Position numbers and translations under genes: made by a program. From positions 1-36,234 of the forward strand of contig JAHHDV010000006.1 of the NCBI GenBank assembly GCA_019739295.1: a stretch of 36,234 nt of DNA, given 5' to 3'. The first letter of the stretch is position 1, and every line of letters begins with the position of its first letter. The DNA is from Taibaiella sp. (GTDB taxonomy: Bacteria > Bacteroidota > Bacteroidia > Chitinophagales > Chitinophagaceae). The notes below the pieces were generated by a model. It saw nothing but the letters and a program-made list of their open reading frames with translations, was not told the DNA's origin and made no database searches. Shown piece after piece: positions 1-8,488 of this stretch.

Positions 1-86
1 ATGGTACAATAATGGGAAAAGTGAACAAGTCTAAAGGAATAAAAAACTATTCTGTGTTTGAAGAGTTCTCGGAAACTGAAATCTAA
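1..86 (+). CDS. Possible C-terminal tail of an upstream gene (partial, unknown)
   Basis: A frame beginning at position 3 is open from the window edge to a TAA at 84-86 and encodes about 27 residues ending in NYSVFEEFSETEI. It contains an internal ATG at 12. It could be the end of a gene lying to the left or a chance open frame. No domain is recognisable in so short a piece. It lies 40 bp upstream of the OLD-family nuclease on the same strand. Confidence 0.25.
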   Translation, partial: GTIMGKVNKSKGIKNYSVFEEFSETEI

Positions 87-126
87 AAATATTGGTAGAT
101 TTCAAACTTAAAAACCTTATTTTCTA

Positions 127-2271
127 ATGTATATCTCTAAAGTCAGCCTGGTCAATTATAGGAATTTTGCAAATGCAAGTTTTCAATTCAACAAGGGAAT
201 AAATACCATAATCGGAGGAAAACGGTTCTGGAAAAACAAATGTTTTTTAGGGCAATAAGGCTGTTATTAGAAGATGCCTCCTTGCAATATGCTTATAAAC
301 TGACGGAAGGAGATTTTAACAGGTCTTTGGATAAGGGAAAATGGAAAGGTCATTGGATTATTATCAGTGTTGAATTTGATGAGCTTAACGATGAAGAGGC
401 AATACAATCCTTGTTCATTCACGGTGTTGGAGTTGCCGCAGAAGATTATGTAAAAAAAGCTACTTACAACCTTTTTCTTTCGTCCTAAAGCTGACATCAG
501 ACAAAAACTTTCCGAATTAGCTGAAGGAGATGCAGTTGGATTACAAACGATACTCAATAGCATCACAATTCAGGATAATTACGAAACTTTCTTTACTGGA
601 AAAAGCACTGCTGATTTTAATGACCCTAATGTATATAAGGAACTTGTAGGCGATTTTGAAAATGTGGTTTTCCCATCTACGATTGATGCTTCTAAATTTG
701 GCTCTAAAATTCCGCATCAATTATCTGTTTCCAAAGAAATCTCTTTTACATTCATCCAAGCCTTGAGAGATGTAGTAAGTGACTTTCATAACAATAGAAC
801 TAATCCTTTACTTACTCTATTGAAAAACAAAAGTGGAGAAATCAAAGAGGAAGATTACCAACCTATCAGCGATTTGGTTGAGCAATTAAATGAAAGCATT
901 GAAGATTTGCCCGATGTACAAAATATAAGGTCAGATATAAAATCAACCATTCAGGATGCCGTCGGTCTTACCTATTCGCCATCTTCATTATCCATTAAAT
1001 CAAGTGTTCCCAATGAAGCCGAAAAATTGTTACAATCATTGAAACTTTTTATCGGAGAACCAGGCGAGGAATATGAGGGCGGTATTCACGAATTAAGTTT
1101 GGGAGGTGCTAATCTAATATTTTTAACCCTGAAATTACTTGAGTTTAAGTATAGAAAATCAAAAGATACATTTGCCAACTTCCTTATTATTGAGGAACCG
1201 GAAGCCCATATACATAACCATATTCAAAAGACCTTATTTGACAAATTGGATTATGGAGATACTCAAATTATCTATTCTACTCATTCTACACAAATTTCCG
1301 AAGTAAGTAATGTTGAGAATATAAACATCCTTGCAAAGAAATTAAATTTTGCGGAAGTATATCAACCATCAACTGGTTTAACACCTGAAAGCATCAATCA
1401 AATACAGCGTTATTTGGATGCTGTAAGAACCAACCTGTTATTTGCAAAAGGAGTAATATTAGTTGAGGGCGATGCAGAAGAGATTTTAATACCAATAATG
1501 GTCAAAAAAGTATTTGGTGTAAGTCTTGACGAACTTGGAATTAGCCTCATCAATATACGAAGTACAGGCTTTGAGAATGTAGCCCAACTTTTCCACGATA
1601 GCCGTATAAGAAGAAAATGTGCAATTCTAACAGATTTAGATGATGCGATTTGTGATACAACTATTAATGACGATGATAGCGACCGATTAAAAAAATACAA
1701 GAGAAAAGTTGAGGCATCTAAACAAAAGGGATTAGAACGTAAAGCTAAATTAGATGTCTTTGAAGCAGAGAATGATTGGATAAAGGCATTTTATGCTGAC
1801 TATACTTTTGAAGTTGATTTTATAACCGAAGGCAACGAGGAGGAAGTAATAGCTATAATTGACCAAGTATATACAGACCAACCAACAAGAGTACAAGCTA
1901 AAACTGATATTGAAGATGATGGTGTTGCGGTTTATGGAAAGCGAGTGCTTACAATGGCTAAACAGGAAGGTAAAGGTTGGTTTGCTATAATGTTAGGCAA
2001 GCATATTTCTTTTAAGACGGAAATTCCAAACTATATAGTTGATGCCATTCTTTTCGCCAAAGAAACATACTCCAACAATATTATTGCCGACATCATTGAA
2101 TATAGGATGAACAAACATTTTTATGATGATGATGCTTTGGATTTTTCATCTTGTCGGGAGAGCCTAACGAAGTATAGAGCCGAAGAAGCAACTTTAGATG
2201 ACCTTGCTTTTGACTTGGACTTGGTAATACCAGATGACCAGCTATTAACATTCATAGATAAATTGAAATAG
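127..2271 (+). pseudogene. OLD-family ATP-dependent endonuclease (GajA-like), interrupted by three +1 frameshifts
   Basis: Joined across frames this encodes about 713 residues. It starts at ATG 127 (MYISKVSLVNYRNF), a typical start of OLD/RecF-type ABC ATPases. The P-loop NGSGKT (221-238), the ABC signature region LSLGGANL, the Walker B/D-loop LIIEEPEAHIH (near 1182) and the H-loop THSTQ form the ATPase. A TOPRIM nuclease follows with VEGDAEE (near 1462) and LTDLDDA (near 1628). Class 2 OLD proteins paired with a UvrD-like helicase are the Gabija defence arrangement, in which GajA is a nucleotide-gated DNA nickase. The helicase starts 3 bp after this stop. Single extra bases lie near 214-218 (just before the P-loop), in the T run 243-248 and in the T run 472-476; the three together restore the original frame. 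As written only the part from ATG 664 (535 residues) is one long frame, and it lacks the P-loop. The family call is firm; the Gabija assignment is likely. Whether the gene is broken or misread is undecided. Confidence 0.8.
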
Positions 2272-2274
2272 GCT

Positions 2275-4095
2275 ATGTTCATTTGGGAAAAAGGAAGTTT
2301 GAATGATGAGCAAGAAGTTGCAATCTTGGAGAAAGATAGTGTACTCTTGATTGCCTGTCCTGGTAGTGGAAAAACGAGAACGCTTACATACAAAATCGCT
2401 TACGAATTAAGCAGGCTAAATTCCAATAAAGAGTTCGTTATTGCAATTACATACACGAATAACGCTGCTGATGAAATTAAAGAACGGGTTGAATTATTGG
2501 GGGTTGATACTACACAATTATGGATTGGTACAATTCACTCATTCTGTATGGAATGGATATTAAAGCCTTACCATCTGTATTCTGAAAGGTTGAAAAACGG
2601 GTTTAAAGTTTGTAATTCCTTTGATACTGAAAAGCTCCTAACCGAATTATGCAAAAAATATAGCAATCCAAAAGTTACTTTTTATGATTTTCAATATTAT
2701 GCTACCATAAATGGTACATATAAGTTTACATCAAAAAATAGTAATCAGAATAAGCATATCAAAGCTATTCTTCAAGAATATTTCGGAATATTAAAAGAGA
2801 ATAATCAATTGGATTTTGAGCAGATACTTTTTTATGCTTATGAATTATTGAAATCAAAGCCAATCATTTGTACCGTCTTATGCAAATTATTTCCATTTAT
2901 TTTGATTGATGAATATCAAGATACTAAAGAGATACAATACCATATAATATCAAAAATATTAAGTGCAAACAAAGGGTGTTCAAAAACATTAATTGTTGGC
3001 GACCCTAACCAATCTATTTATCATTCTTTAGGTGGTTATCCGATGCCAAAGGATGATTTGGAAAAACTTTTGGGGTTTAACTTGATACAGTTGAGTTTAG
3101 ACAAAAATTACAGGTCATCTGAAACCATAATAAATTACTTCGATTATTATAAAACATTTGCTACCCCTATTATAGCATTCGGAAACGAAAAAGATTATAA
3201 TAGTTTAATCACATATAACTTATCGGTTTCGTTAGATAATTTGATAGAAGAAATTGCAAAATTGATTTTGTTTAATGTCCGTGAAGCCGGAATTAGCCCT
3301 AATGAAATTTGTATTGCAGCACCTCAATGGGTTCAGATTGCAAGTATTACAAGGAAGCTAATGATTAGACTTCCGGATTTTAGTTTTGACGGACCCGGTA
3401 TGGCTCCGTTTTCACGGGACATTGAGAATTTTTGGTTTAAAGTTGCAAGAATTGTTTTGACAGAACCATCGCCCTATATGTACGTTCGTCGTTTACGTTG
3501 GAGTAAAGAAGTTTTGAACGAACTTGATGCTGCGGGAGTAGATGTATCAAACTTATCAAACAAAGAGTTTTTGAAAATCTGCAATTCAATTGAAGTGAAT
3601 GAAAATGATGGTTTAACCTACTTACGTTCTTTCTTTGAAAGAATTTGTGAAAGCCTGAAAATACAAATTCAGAATTTCCCGTTACTTGAAGAACATCACA
3701 CATCATTTTTTGCAAGTTCTGAAAATAGAATACAAAGGCTTATTGACGAGGGAAATCCATTTATTGGAGAGATTGAAAATTTTAGAAAAGTTTTCAGGCA
3801 AAGAGATGGTATAACCGTTTCAACTATTCACGGCGTAAAGGGAGAGGAATATGATACAGTAATAGGTTTTGCTCTTCTTAATGATTATGTCCCACACTTC
3901 AACGATACAAACGGTTACGAAAATTCTAAAAAATTACTTTACGTTTTAGCTTCAAGAGCAAGAAAAAATTTACACTTAATCTCTGAAACGTCAAGAGGGA
4001 TAAATTATTACAATCCTGAAGGGAAAAGCCCTACACCTCATTTGCTCGAATATAATTATGAATATTCGATTGTTGCTCTTGACAATTCCGATTGA
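2275..4095 (+). CDS. UvrD/PcrA-like superfamily 1 helicase (GajB-like)
   Basis: 606 residues and intact. SF1 helicase motifs appear in order: Walker A ACPGSGKT (about residues 27-34), motif Ia AITYTNNAADEI, the TIHSFC segment, Walker B DEYQD (about 212-216), motif III VGDPNQSIY, motif IV KNYRSS, motif V STIHGVKGEEYD and motif VI YVLASRARKNL. It starts 3 bp after the stop of the OLD nuclease, so the two are almost certainly co-transcribed and translationally coupled. In Gabija systems GajB senses DNA ends and assembles with GajA to block phage. The length is somewhat above that of the founding GajB. The alternative is another OLD-helicase defence pair or a housekeeping repair helicase, which the tight pairing makes less likely. 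It converges with traD, with 26 bp between the stops. Confidence 0.82.
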   Translation: MFIWEKGSLNDEQEVAILEKDSVLLIACPGSGKTRTLTYKIAYELSRLNSNKEFVIAITYTNNAADEIKERVELLGVDTTQLWIGTIHSFCMEWILKPYHLYSERLKNGFKVCNSFDTEKLLTELCKKYSNPKVTFYDFQYYATINGTYKFTSKNSNQNKHIKAILQEYFGILKENNQLDFEQILFYAYELLKSKPIICTVLCKLFPFILIDEYQDTKEIQYHIISKILSANKGCSKTLIVGDPNQSIYHSLGGYPMPKDDLEKLLGFNLIQLSLDKNYRSSETIINYFDYYKTFATPIIAFGNEKDYNSLITYNLSVSLDNLIEEIAKLILFNVREAGISPNEICIAAPQWVQIASITRKLMIRLPDFSFDGPGMAPFSRDIENFWFKVARIVLTEPSPYMYVRRLRWSKEVLNELDAAGVDVSNLSNKEFLKICNSIEVNENDGLTYLRSFFERICESLKIQIQNFPLLEEHHTSFFASSENRIQRLIDEGNPFIGEIENFRKVFRQRDGITVSTIHGVKGEEYDTVIGFALLNDYVPHFNDTNGYENSKKLLYVLASRARKNLHLISETSRGINYYNPEGKSPTPHLLEYNYEYSIVALDNSD

Positions 4096-4121
4096 ATAAA
4101 TAACAAAAGGAAGCCGTCTTT

Positions 4122-4757
4122 TCAGACAAACTCCCCAATGTCAAAATCACCCAAATTACTTTTCCGCAAGGTGGAAGAACTGTCGTCTCTTTCAGATGAA
4201 AGTGTGCTATCCAAAAGCTCGGCAATTTTTCGGGAAGCACCCTCAATGGAATTTTCCAGTAAGCTGAATAATTCGGTTCCCTGTAATTTCTGAACTATGG
4301 CTACCGCTGTTTCCTTTTGAGCCTGTTCCAAATTCTCTTTTTGGAGCAATGCCCCTACGGAGCTTAGTTCGTCATAGGTAACCCCTTGGGCAAAACCGTT
4401 ATCGCCACCGGATATTCCGTACCTGTTCCATTCTTCTTCCTCTTCTTCCAAATCAGGCATATTGCTGAAAACTTCGTCCAGTTCTTCCTGCGGAATTTGA
4501 ATGCTGACGTTTTCGTTTTCGTCGTATTCGATGTCTAAATTATCAGGGTTTATCTCCGGTTCCGTTATTTGGCTGTCATTGGCAGTGTTTGGCACTGAAA
4601 GGCTTTTTACTGGCTTGGGTTGCCCCATAATATCGAGTAGGTTCGGGTTAACTTTTTCCTGTTCGGGCTTTTGCTGCGACCTTTTATGAATGACAATCTT
4701 ATCCTGCAATAGCAGCACAATAACGATGAGCAGGCAAATCACAATTACTATTTCCAT
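4122..4757 (-). CDS. traD: Conjugative transfer protein TraD (Bacteroidota ICE type)
   Basis: 211 residues. The N-terminus is one hydrophobic helix (about residues 3-19, IVIVICLLIVIVLLL) followed by basic residues, so it is probably anchored in the inner membrane with the rest cytoplasmic. The middle is acidic (a run of E near LEEEEEEW) and the C-terminus ends FDIGEFV. I recognise this as the small TraD of CTnDOT-like transfer operons, which is unrelated to the F-plasmid TraD coupling ATPase; its function is unknown. It follows traB by 11 bp in the operon. In such ICEs traE (DUF4134) normally comes next, but here the operon stops and the convergent helicase gene begins. Confidence 0.75.
   Translation of the reverse strand: MEIVIVICLLIVIVLLLQDKIVIHKRSQQKPEQEKVNPNLLDIMGQPKPVKSLSVPNTANDSQITEPEINPDNLDIEYDENENVSIQIPQEELDEVFSNMPDLEEEEEEWNRYGISGGDNGFAQGVTYDELSSVGALLQKENLEQAQKETAVAIVQKLQGTELFSLLENSIEGASRKIAELLDSTLSSERDDSSSTLRKSNLGDFDIGEFV
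4580..4593 (+). repeat. 14-bp repeat copy 1 (TGGCAGTGTTTGGC)
   Basis: This 14-mer also occurs exactly at 6421-6434 and, inverted, at 8489-8502. Here it lies inside traD and is followed by ACTG, so CAGTG and CACTG form a small inverted repeat around TTTGG. Being within coding sequence, this copy may be coincidental. Confidence 0.5.
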
Positions 4758-4768
4758 AATCAGATACT

Positions 4769-5218
4769 TTAAAAAATGGGTTTAAACTTTTCGTTGAAAT
4801 CATCGGTAATGGCTTTTTCAAACATTTCAAAATGATGCTCCAGTATGTTATCGAGATAGGCATACAGGGGTATGGCATCTTTACCGATTACCTGTACAAT
4901 ACGGGATAGCCGTTCGTGGTATTCCTGTCGGATATAAATGCTTTTATCGCCCCGCTTTGTCATCGAGTGGGTTTTCAAAAAGTGTTCGCCGTAGCTTCCG
5001 TCAAGGTTTTTCTTGGTGCGGTTCCTTTCCCGTTGTGCGGGTTTGCTTTGTGGTAATTCATCCTGCTTTGCCTCATCTTGTTCGGCTTCGTTTTCCTGCT
5101 CTTCAGCAGGTTCGGGCGGTAGCTGCAAACCGTCCTTTTTTACGCCGTCCACCATCAAGTTCATCATCATTTCCTCGTTAATGTCCGGTGTGACTTTTCT
5201 TTTATTGTCTTTTTCCAT
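4769..5218 (-). CDS. traB: TraB, DUF3408-family transfer protein with ribbon-helix-helix-like C-terminus
   Basis: 149 residues. The N-terminal half is low-complexity and rich in E, Q and P (about residues 20-65). The C-terminal half begins near GDKSIYIRQEYHERL and continues as two predicted helices, IVQVIG and YAYLDNILEHHF, a pattern like a ribbon-helix-helix DNA-binding fold (strand, helix, turn, helix). This matches the DUF3408 family that follows the ParA-like TraA in Bacteroidota ICEs. It starts 4 bp after the traA stop. The pairing of a ParA ATPase with a small ribbon-helix-helix protein resembles plasmid partition pairs such as ParF/ParG. The DNA-binding role is inferred from the pattern only. 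Confidence 0.7.
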   Translation of the reverse strand: MEKDNKRKVTPDINEEMMMNLMVDGVKKDGLQLPPEPAEEQENEAEQDEAKQDELPQSKPAQRERNRTKKNLDGSYGEHFLKTHSMTKRGDKSIYIRQEYHERLSRIVQVIGKDAIPLYAYLDNILEHHFEMFEKAITDDFNEKFKPIF

Positions 5219-5222
5219 AGCA

Positions 5223-5991
5223 CTACAATTGAATGATGTTTAAAAATTCGCTGATGAACAGGTCTAACTGGCAGGCTTTCATCAAACGCTCATCAGGTGG
5301 CATTACGGTAGAACGGAAAACCGTTTTGCTGTCCGCTTCGCTTTCCTTGCGAAAACGGGTGCTGTTCTTGATTTGGCTTTGCATCAGGCTTAACCCCAGT
5401 TGCCCGATAAGCTGATTGTACACGTCATATAAGGGTGTGCTTTCCCTGCCGTCCACCTGGTTCCAAAACAGGTTAATGCTTTGTATGGAAGTTTCGCCTT
5501 TTTTCATAATCACGTCCTGTAAAAGCTGCGTGAAGATGAGCGTACTTTCCATTACCACACGGTCTGCCGTGATAGGCGTAAAAATGTGGTGCATACCTGC
5601 CAACGCTTTCAGGATGCCGGGCGTGTTCACGGTTCCGGGCAGGTCGAAGAACAGCACATCAAGCGGAACGGGAGAAGTGTTTACAAATTCGTGCGCCGCA
5701 TCGAGTACGCTATCCGCTTTGTGCTGCATAATGGGATAGGCTTTTTTGTTGATGGTGGTAAACTGCTTATACGCCAGTTTTTTTCAACGCCTCATTTTCC
5801 ATTACCATTGCCAAATCACGGGTTTTCATTTTCATCAGGCTGTGCTGGGGAAAATCCGCATCAAATACGGCTACGTTGTAGCCCAACCGATAGTGCATCG
5901 TACTGGCGACAAGCGTAGTAAATGTGCTTTTGCCAACACCGCCTTTTTGAGAAGAAAAGGCGACAAACAGAGGTTTCTTTTTTGTGTCCAT
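5223..5991 (-). pseudogene. traA: TraA, ParA/MinD-like ATPase, split by one +1 frameshift
   Basis: Joined across frames it encodes about 255 residues, the usual TraA length. The deviant Walker A SSQKGGVGKST (about residues 12-22), the A' motif VFDADFPQ and the Walker B-like LFFDLPGT identify a ParA-superfamily ATPase. The first frame starts at 5991 and ends after EALKKTGV near 5767; the rest continues in another frame, and the expected sequence across the join is EALKKLAYKQFTT. The cause is one extra base in the T7 run at 5778-5784 (A7 on the coding strand). As written, residues after about 70 are lost unless translation restarts at ATG 5729. It heads the traA-traB-traD operon and starts about 30 bp from an unusual 8-bp periodic array. 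In CTnDOT TraA heads the transfer operon; its exact role is unclear. Confidence 0.78.
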
Positions 5992-6019
5992 ATTTTTAAA
6001 ATTTAAAGTTTACATCTTA

Positions 6020-6371
6020 CTGGTTTCAGTCTTGCAGGCTTTCAGCCGTGCAGTCCTGATTTCGTGCTGTCTTTCTTACAGGATAGCTATCAGGCTTGCC
6101 TGCGGGAATTGCTGATTGCCTGCTTTCCTGCCGTACAGCAGCAATGCTTTCATTCAGGCATCCTATCAGACGGGATTGCGTTCTTGCATTCGTTCCGTTC
6201 GTCATTCCATCTATCACGCAGGCGTGATGGTCTGATAGCAGGCTGTTACGCTTTCCGTCATTCCTGCGCTCTTGCTTTCTTGCATTCCTGCAATCTTGCA
6301 GGCAGGATAACCTGCCATCTTGAATGTGTGCCGTCTGCTCGTCCTGAAGCACGGGCTGTCTGCCTGCCTGC
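6020..6371. repeat. Degenerate tandem array with exact 8-bp period (about 43 units)
   Basis: Cut into consecutive 8-mers from 6028, the plus strand gives units such as agtcttgc, aggctttc, tttcctgc, gttcttgc, attcctgc, tttcttgc, with no slip in phase through 6371. By hand count over 43 units, position 4 is C in 33, position 6 is T in 29, position 7 is G in 32 and position 8 is C in 32 (A in 9 more). The consensus is NNKCNTGC, or GCANGMNN on the minus strand. No spacers separate units. The array fills the space between the traA start (5991) and the oriT-like region. Open frames through it (for example 6026-6352 minus) are by-products of the repeat. A tandem binding array for a small DNA-binding protein, such as a partition site, is one explanation. 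Confidence 0.85.
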
Positions 6372-6420
6372 CAACATTCAGGGACAAAGAACTCATCAAA
6401 TTCATTCGGTTGTATAGCGG

Positions 6421-6454
6421 TGGCAGTGTTTGGCGTTCAGAGGCAGCATTTGGC
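6421..6454 (+). repeat. Paired 14-bp repeats 20 bp apart (copies 2 and 2')
   Basis: An exact TGGCAGTGTTTGGC at 6421-6434 is followed, 20 bp later start to start, by the near copy GGCAGCATTTGGC at 6442-6454. Immediately after, GCACTG (6453-6458) and CAGTGC (6464-6469) form a perfect 6-bp inverted repeat around TGGTA. The two-helical-turn spacing suits two protein molecules on one face of the DNA. The location between the 8-bp array and the oriT-like hairpins suggests a relaxosome or regulatory site. Confidence 0.6.
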
Positions 6455-6551
6455 ACTGTGGTACAGTGCAACGCTATCGTAAACAGGTCTTTACTTTGTA
6501 TTGTGATTTTTATTAACGGATTTATGCAAAAGTCTTTCGACATATCAGGGG

Positions 6552-6689
6552 GTAACGGGAACGGCATCGAGCCGTTTTTCCCTGTTACATTCAATCCGTC
6601 CCGCAGGGCGGATTTTTGTGTTCACCGGAACACGGCAAGTTGTGTTTTGAGCATCTCGGAATGATTTCCGATGCTCAAAACAACTTGCC
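6552..6689. other. Candidate oriT: cluster of inverted repeats upstream of mobA
   Basis: Four adjacent inverted repeats are visible. At 6552-6588 GTAACGGG pairs with CCCTGTTAC around an inner AACGGC/GCCGTT stem. At 6594-6613 ATCCGTCCC pairs with GGGCGGAT and is followed by a T run, so it could alternatively be a terminator. At 6619-6634 GTGTTC pairs with GAACAC. At 6634-6689 a long imperfect palindrome starts GGCAAGTTGT, ends ACAACTTGCC and has two 2-bp bulges. The site is 65 bp upstream of mobA and between divergent tra and mob operons, where oriT usually lies in CTnDOT-like elements. The nick site cannot be assigned from sequence. Confidence 0.6.
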
Positions 6690-6753
6690 CTTTGCAGGGA
6701 GGCAGAAAACACCTTCCGAAGTCAGGGTTTTGTATGGATTTTAAAATGGATTA

Positions 6754-7188
6754 GTGATGAACGATAACAACAAAAAGCAATTGAAAAAGACCGGACGTCG
6801 CCCCAAAGAAGACCCGGCGACCATCCGCTATACGATTTCCTTTAACGAGCAGGAACACGCCCGTTTTCTTGCCCTTTTTGATAAATCAGGTATGCAGGTA
6901 AAGGCGCACTTTATAACGTCTTGCATCTTTGACAAGACCATAAAGACTATTCAGATTGACAAGGGAACGGTTGATTTTTATATGAGGCTGACCTCTTTTC
7001 ACAGCCAGTTCCGTTCCATTGGAGTGAATTACAATCAGATTGTGAAACTGCTGTACAAGAATTTTTCTGAGAAAAAGGCGGCGGCATTCCTGTACAAACT
7101 GGAAAAACAGACGGCTGAAATGGCGATGCTCTGCCAGAAAATCATTCAGATAACCGAAAAATTTGAGGAAGAATACCTAAAAAAATAA
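6754..7188 (+). CDS. mobA: MobA, relaxosome accessory protein (MobC-like family)
   Basis: 144 residues. The basic N-terminus (NKKQLKKTGRRPKED) is followed by IRYTISFNEQEHARF and a helix, consistent with a ribbon-helix-helix DNA-binding domain, and then a helical C-terminus with VNYNQIVKLL typical of the Bacteroidota MobA/MobC family. Such proteins bind oriT and help the relaxase. Two ATG codons are adjacent in frame (6754 and 6757). The relaxase gene follows within 8 bp and the coupling protein after that, the standard mobABC order. Confidence 0.8.
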   Translation: MMNDNNKKQLKKTGRRPKEDPATIRYTISFNEQEHARFLALFDKSGMQVKAHFITSCIFDKTIKTIQIDKGTVDFYMRLTSFHSQFRSIGVNYNQIVKLLYKNFSEKKAAAFLYKLEKQTAEMAMLCQKIIQITEKFEEEYLKK

Positions 7189-7195
7189 TGTAGTA

Positions 7196-8482
7196 GTGAT
7201 AGCAAAAATCGGAAGAAGCGCAAATTTATACGGGGCATTGGCATACAATCAGCTTAAAGTCGATAATGAAAATGGGCAGATTTTGTTTGCCAATAAGATG
7301 ATTGAAACCGCAAGCGGTCATTATTCCGTGGCACAATTAGCCCAGTCTTTTGCGCCTTACCTGATAGCCAACCGCAATACCGAGAAACATACGTTGCATA
7401 TTTCGCTCAATCCTGACCCGAATGATAAGGTAAGTGATGACAAGTTTCGGGAAATGGCAGAACAGTATATGTGGGAAATGGGTTACGGCGAACAGCCTTT
7501 TGTCGTATTCAAACACACCGATATTGACCGTAGCCATATACACATTGTATCGGTTTGCGTGGATGAGCAGGGCAAAAAGATTTCGGACAAATTCGAGAAA
7601 ATGCGGTCTATGAATGTATGCCGTGAACTGGAAAGACAACACGGGTTGATACCTGCAACAGATAAGGAGCGCAATCAAATGGATAAGGTTTTCCGTCCGG
7701 TAGATTATCGGGCAGGCGATGTAAAGAGCCAAATCGCTTCGGTCGTTCGCCACCTGCCGAACTACTACCAGTACCAAACTTTGGGCGAGTACAATGCCCT
7801 GCTTTCCCTTTTCAATATTACCACCGAAAAAGTGGAGGGCGAATTACAGGGAAAAATGCAGCAGGGCTTATTATATATTCCGCTAAATGAAAAAAGCGAA
7901 AGAGCAGTGCATCCGTTCAAGGCTTCGCTGTTCGGAAAGAGTGCAGGGCTTCCGGCTTTGGAATTGCATTTTGCGAAATGCAAAACAGCTTTGAAAGACA
8001 GCCCAACTAAACAGACCCTAAAATCTGCCGCTACCATTGCCCTGAAATCCACAAGCGATGAACAGGCATTTAAAAAGCAGTTAGCTGAACAGGGTATTAA
8101 CGTTGTGGTGCGCCGGAATGATACAGGTCGTATTTATGGTATCACATTTATTGACCACAATTCCAAAGCAGTTTGGAACGGTTCACGTTTGGCAACAGAA
8201 CTTTCTGCCAACACCTTTAATGATTATTGGAACAATAACATCAAACCGGATATTAAAGAACCTGCCGTTTTACAACCCAAACTATCCACATCAAATGATG
8301 CGGATCTTCCTGCGGAAGAACCACACCATTTGTTCGACTTCTTAACTACGGACAAACACGAAGACGGTTTGATTGAAGCATTGGGCGGCTTATTGCCCGA
8401 AGCCCAGGGCGAAGATTACGAAGAACAGGACTTTGCCAATAAGATGAAGAAGAAGCGTAAACGGCAAAGAGGTCAAAAATAA
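7196..8482 (+). CDS. mobB: MobB relaxase
   Basis: 428 residues with a GTG start at 7196; the nearest upstream ATG (7188) runs straight into TAG, so GTG is the credible start and gives MIAKIGRSANLYGALAYNQL. The metal-binding motif HTDIDRSHIH (residues 107-116) is the HxDxxxxHxH signature of relaxase/mobilization nucleases, and HTLHISLNPD (about 65-74) is a second conserved block. The catalytic tyrosine is probably Y12 or Y17 near the N-terminus. The protein nicks oriT and is carried on the transferred strand. The C-terminal quarter is variable and ends in a basic KMKKKRKRQRG tail. Confidence 0.9.
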   Translation: MIAKIGRSANLYGALAYNQLKVDNENGQILFANKMIETASGHYSVAQLAQSFAPYLIANRNTEKHTLHISLNPDPNDKVSDDKFREMAEQYMWEMGYGEQPFVVFKHTDIDRSHIHIVSVCVDEQGKKISDKFEKMRSMNVCRELERQHGLIPATDKERNQMDKVFRPVDYRAGDVKSQIASVVRHLPNYYQYQTLGEYNALLSLFNITTEKVEGELQGKMQQGLLYIPLNEKSERAVHPFKASLFGKSAGLPALELHFAKCKTALKDSPTKQTLKSAATIALKSTSDEQAFKKQLAEQGINVVVRRNDTGRIYGITFIDHNSKAVWNGSRLATELSANTFNDYWNNNIKPDIKEPAVLQPKLSTSNDADLPAEEPHHLFDFLTTDKHEDGLIEALGGLLPEAQGEDYEEQDFANKMKKKRKRQRGQK

Positions 8483-8488
8483 TATCTA

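Noticed and set aside
127..2271. Programmed ribosomal frameshifting in the OLD gene
   Set aside because: Three successive +1 changes at unrelated sites, one just before the P-loop, do not resemble known programmed frameshift signals.
4957..5739. Plus-strand frames opposite traA and traB (4957-5181, 5013-5243, 5416-5739)
   Set aside because: Antisense shadows of recognised genes with serine- and cysteine-rich, domain-free products.
6020..6371. CRISPR array or simple microsatellite
   Set aside because: Units are 8 bp with no spacers, and the content is too degenerate for recent slippage.
6026..6594. Open frames of 100-126 residues on both strands (6026-6352, 6064-6417, 6214-6594)
   Set aside because: They follow from the 8-bp array, which contains few stops in any frame; the translations are repetitive, Cys/Arg/Ser-rich and without domains.
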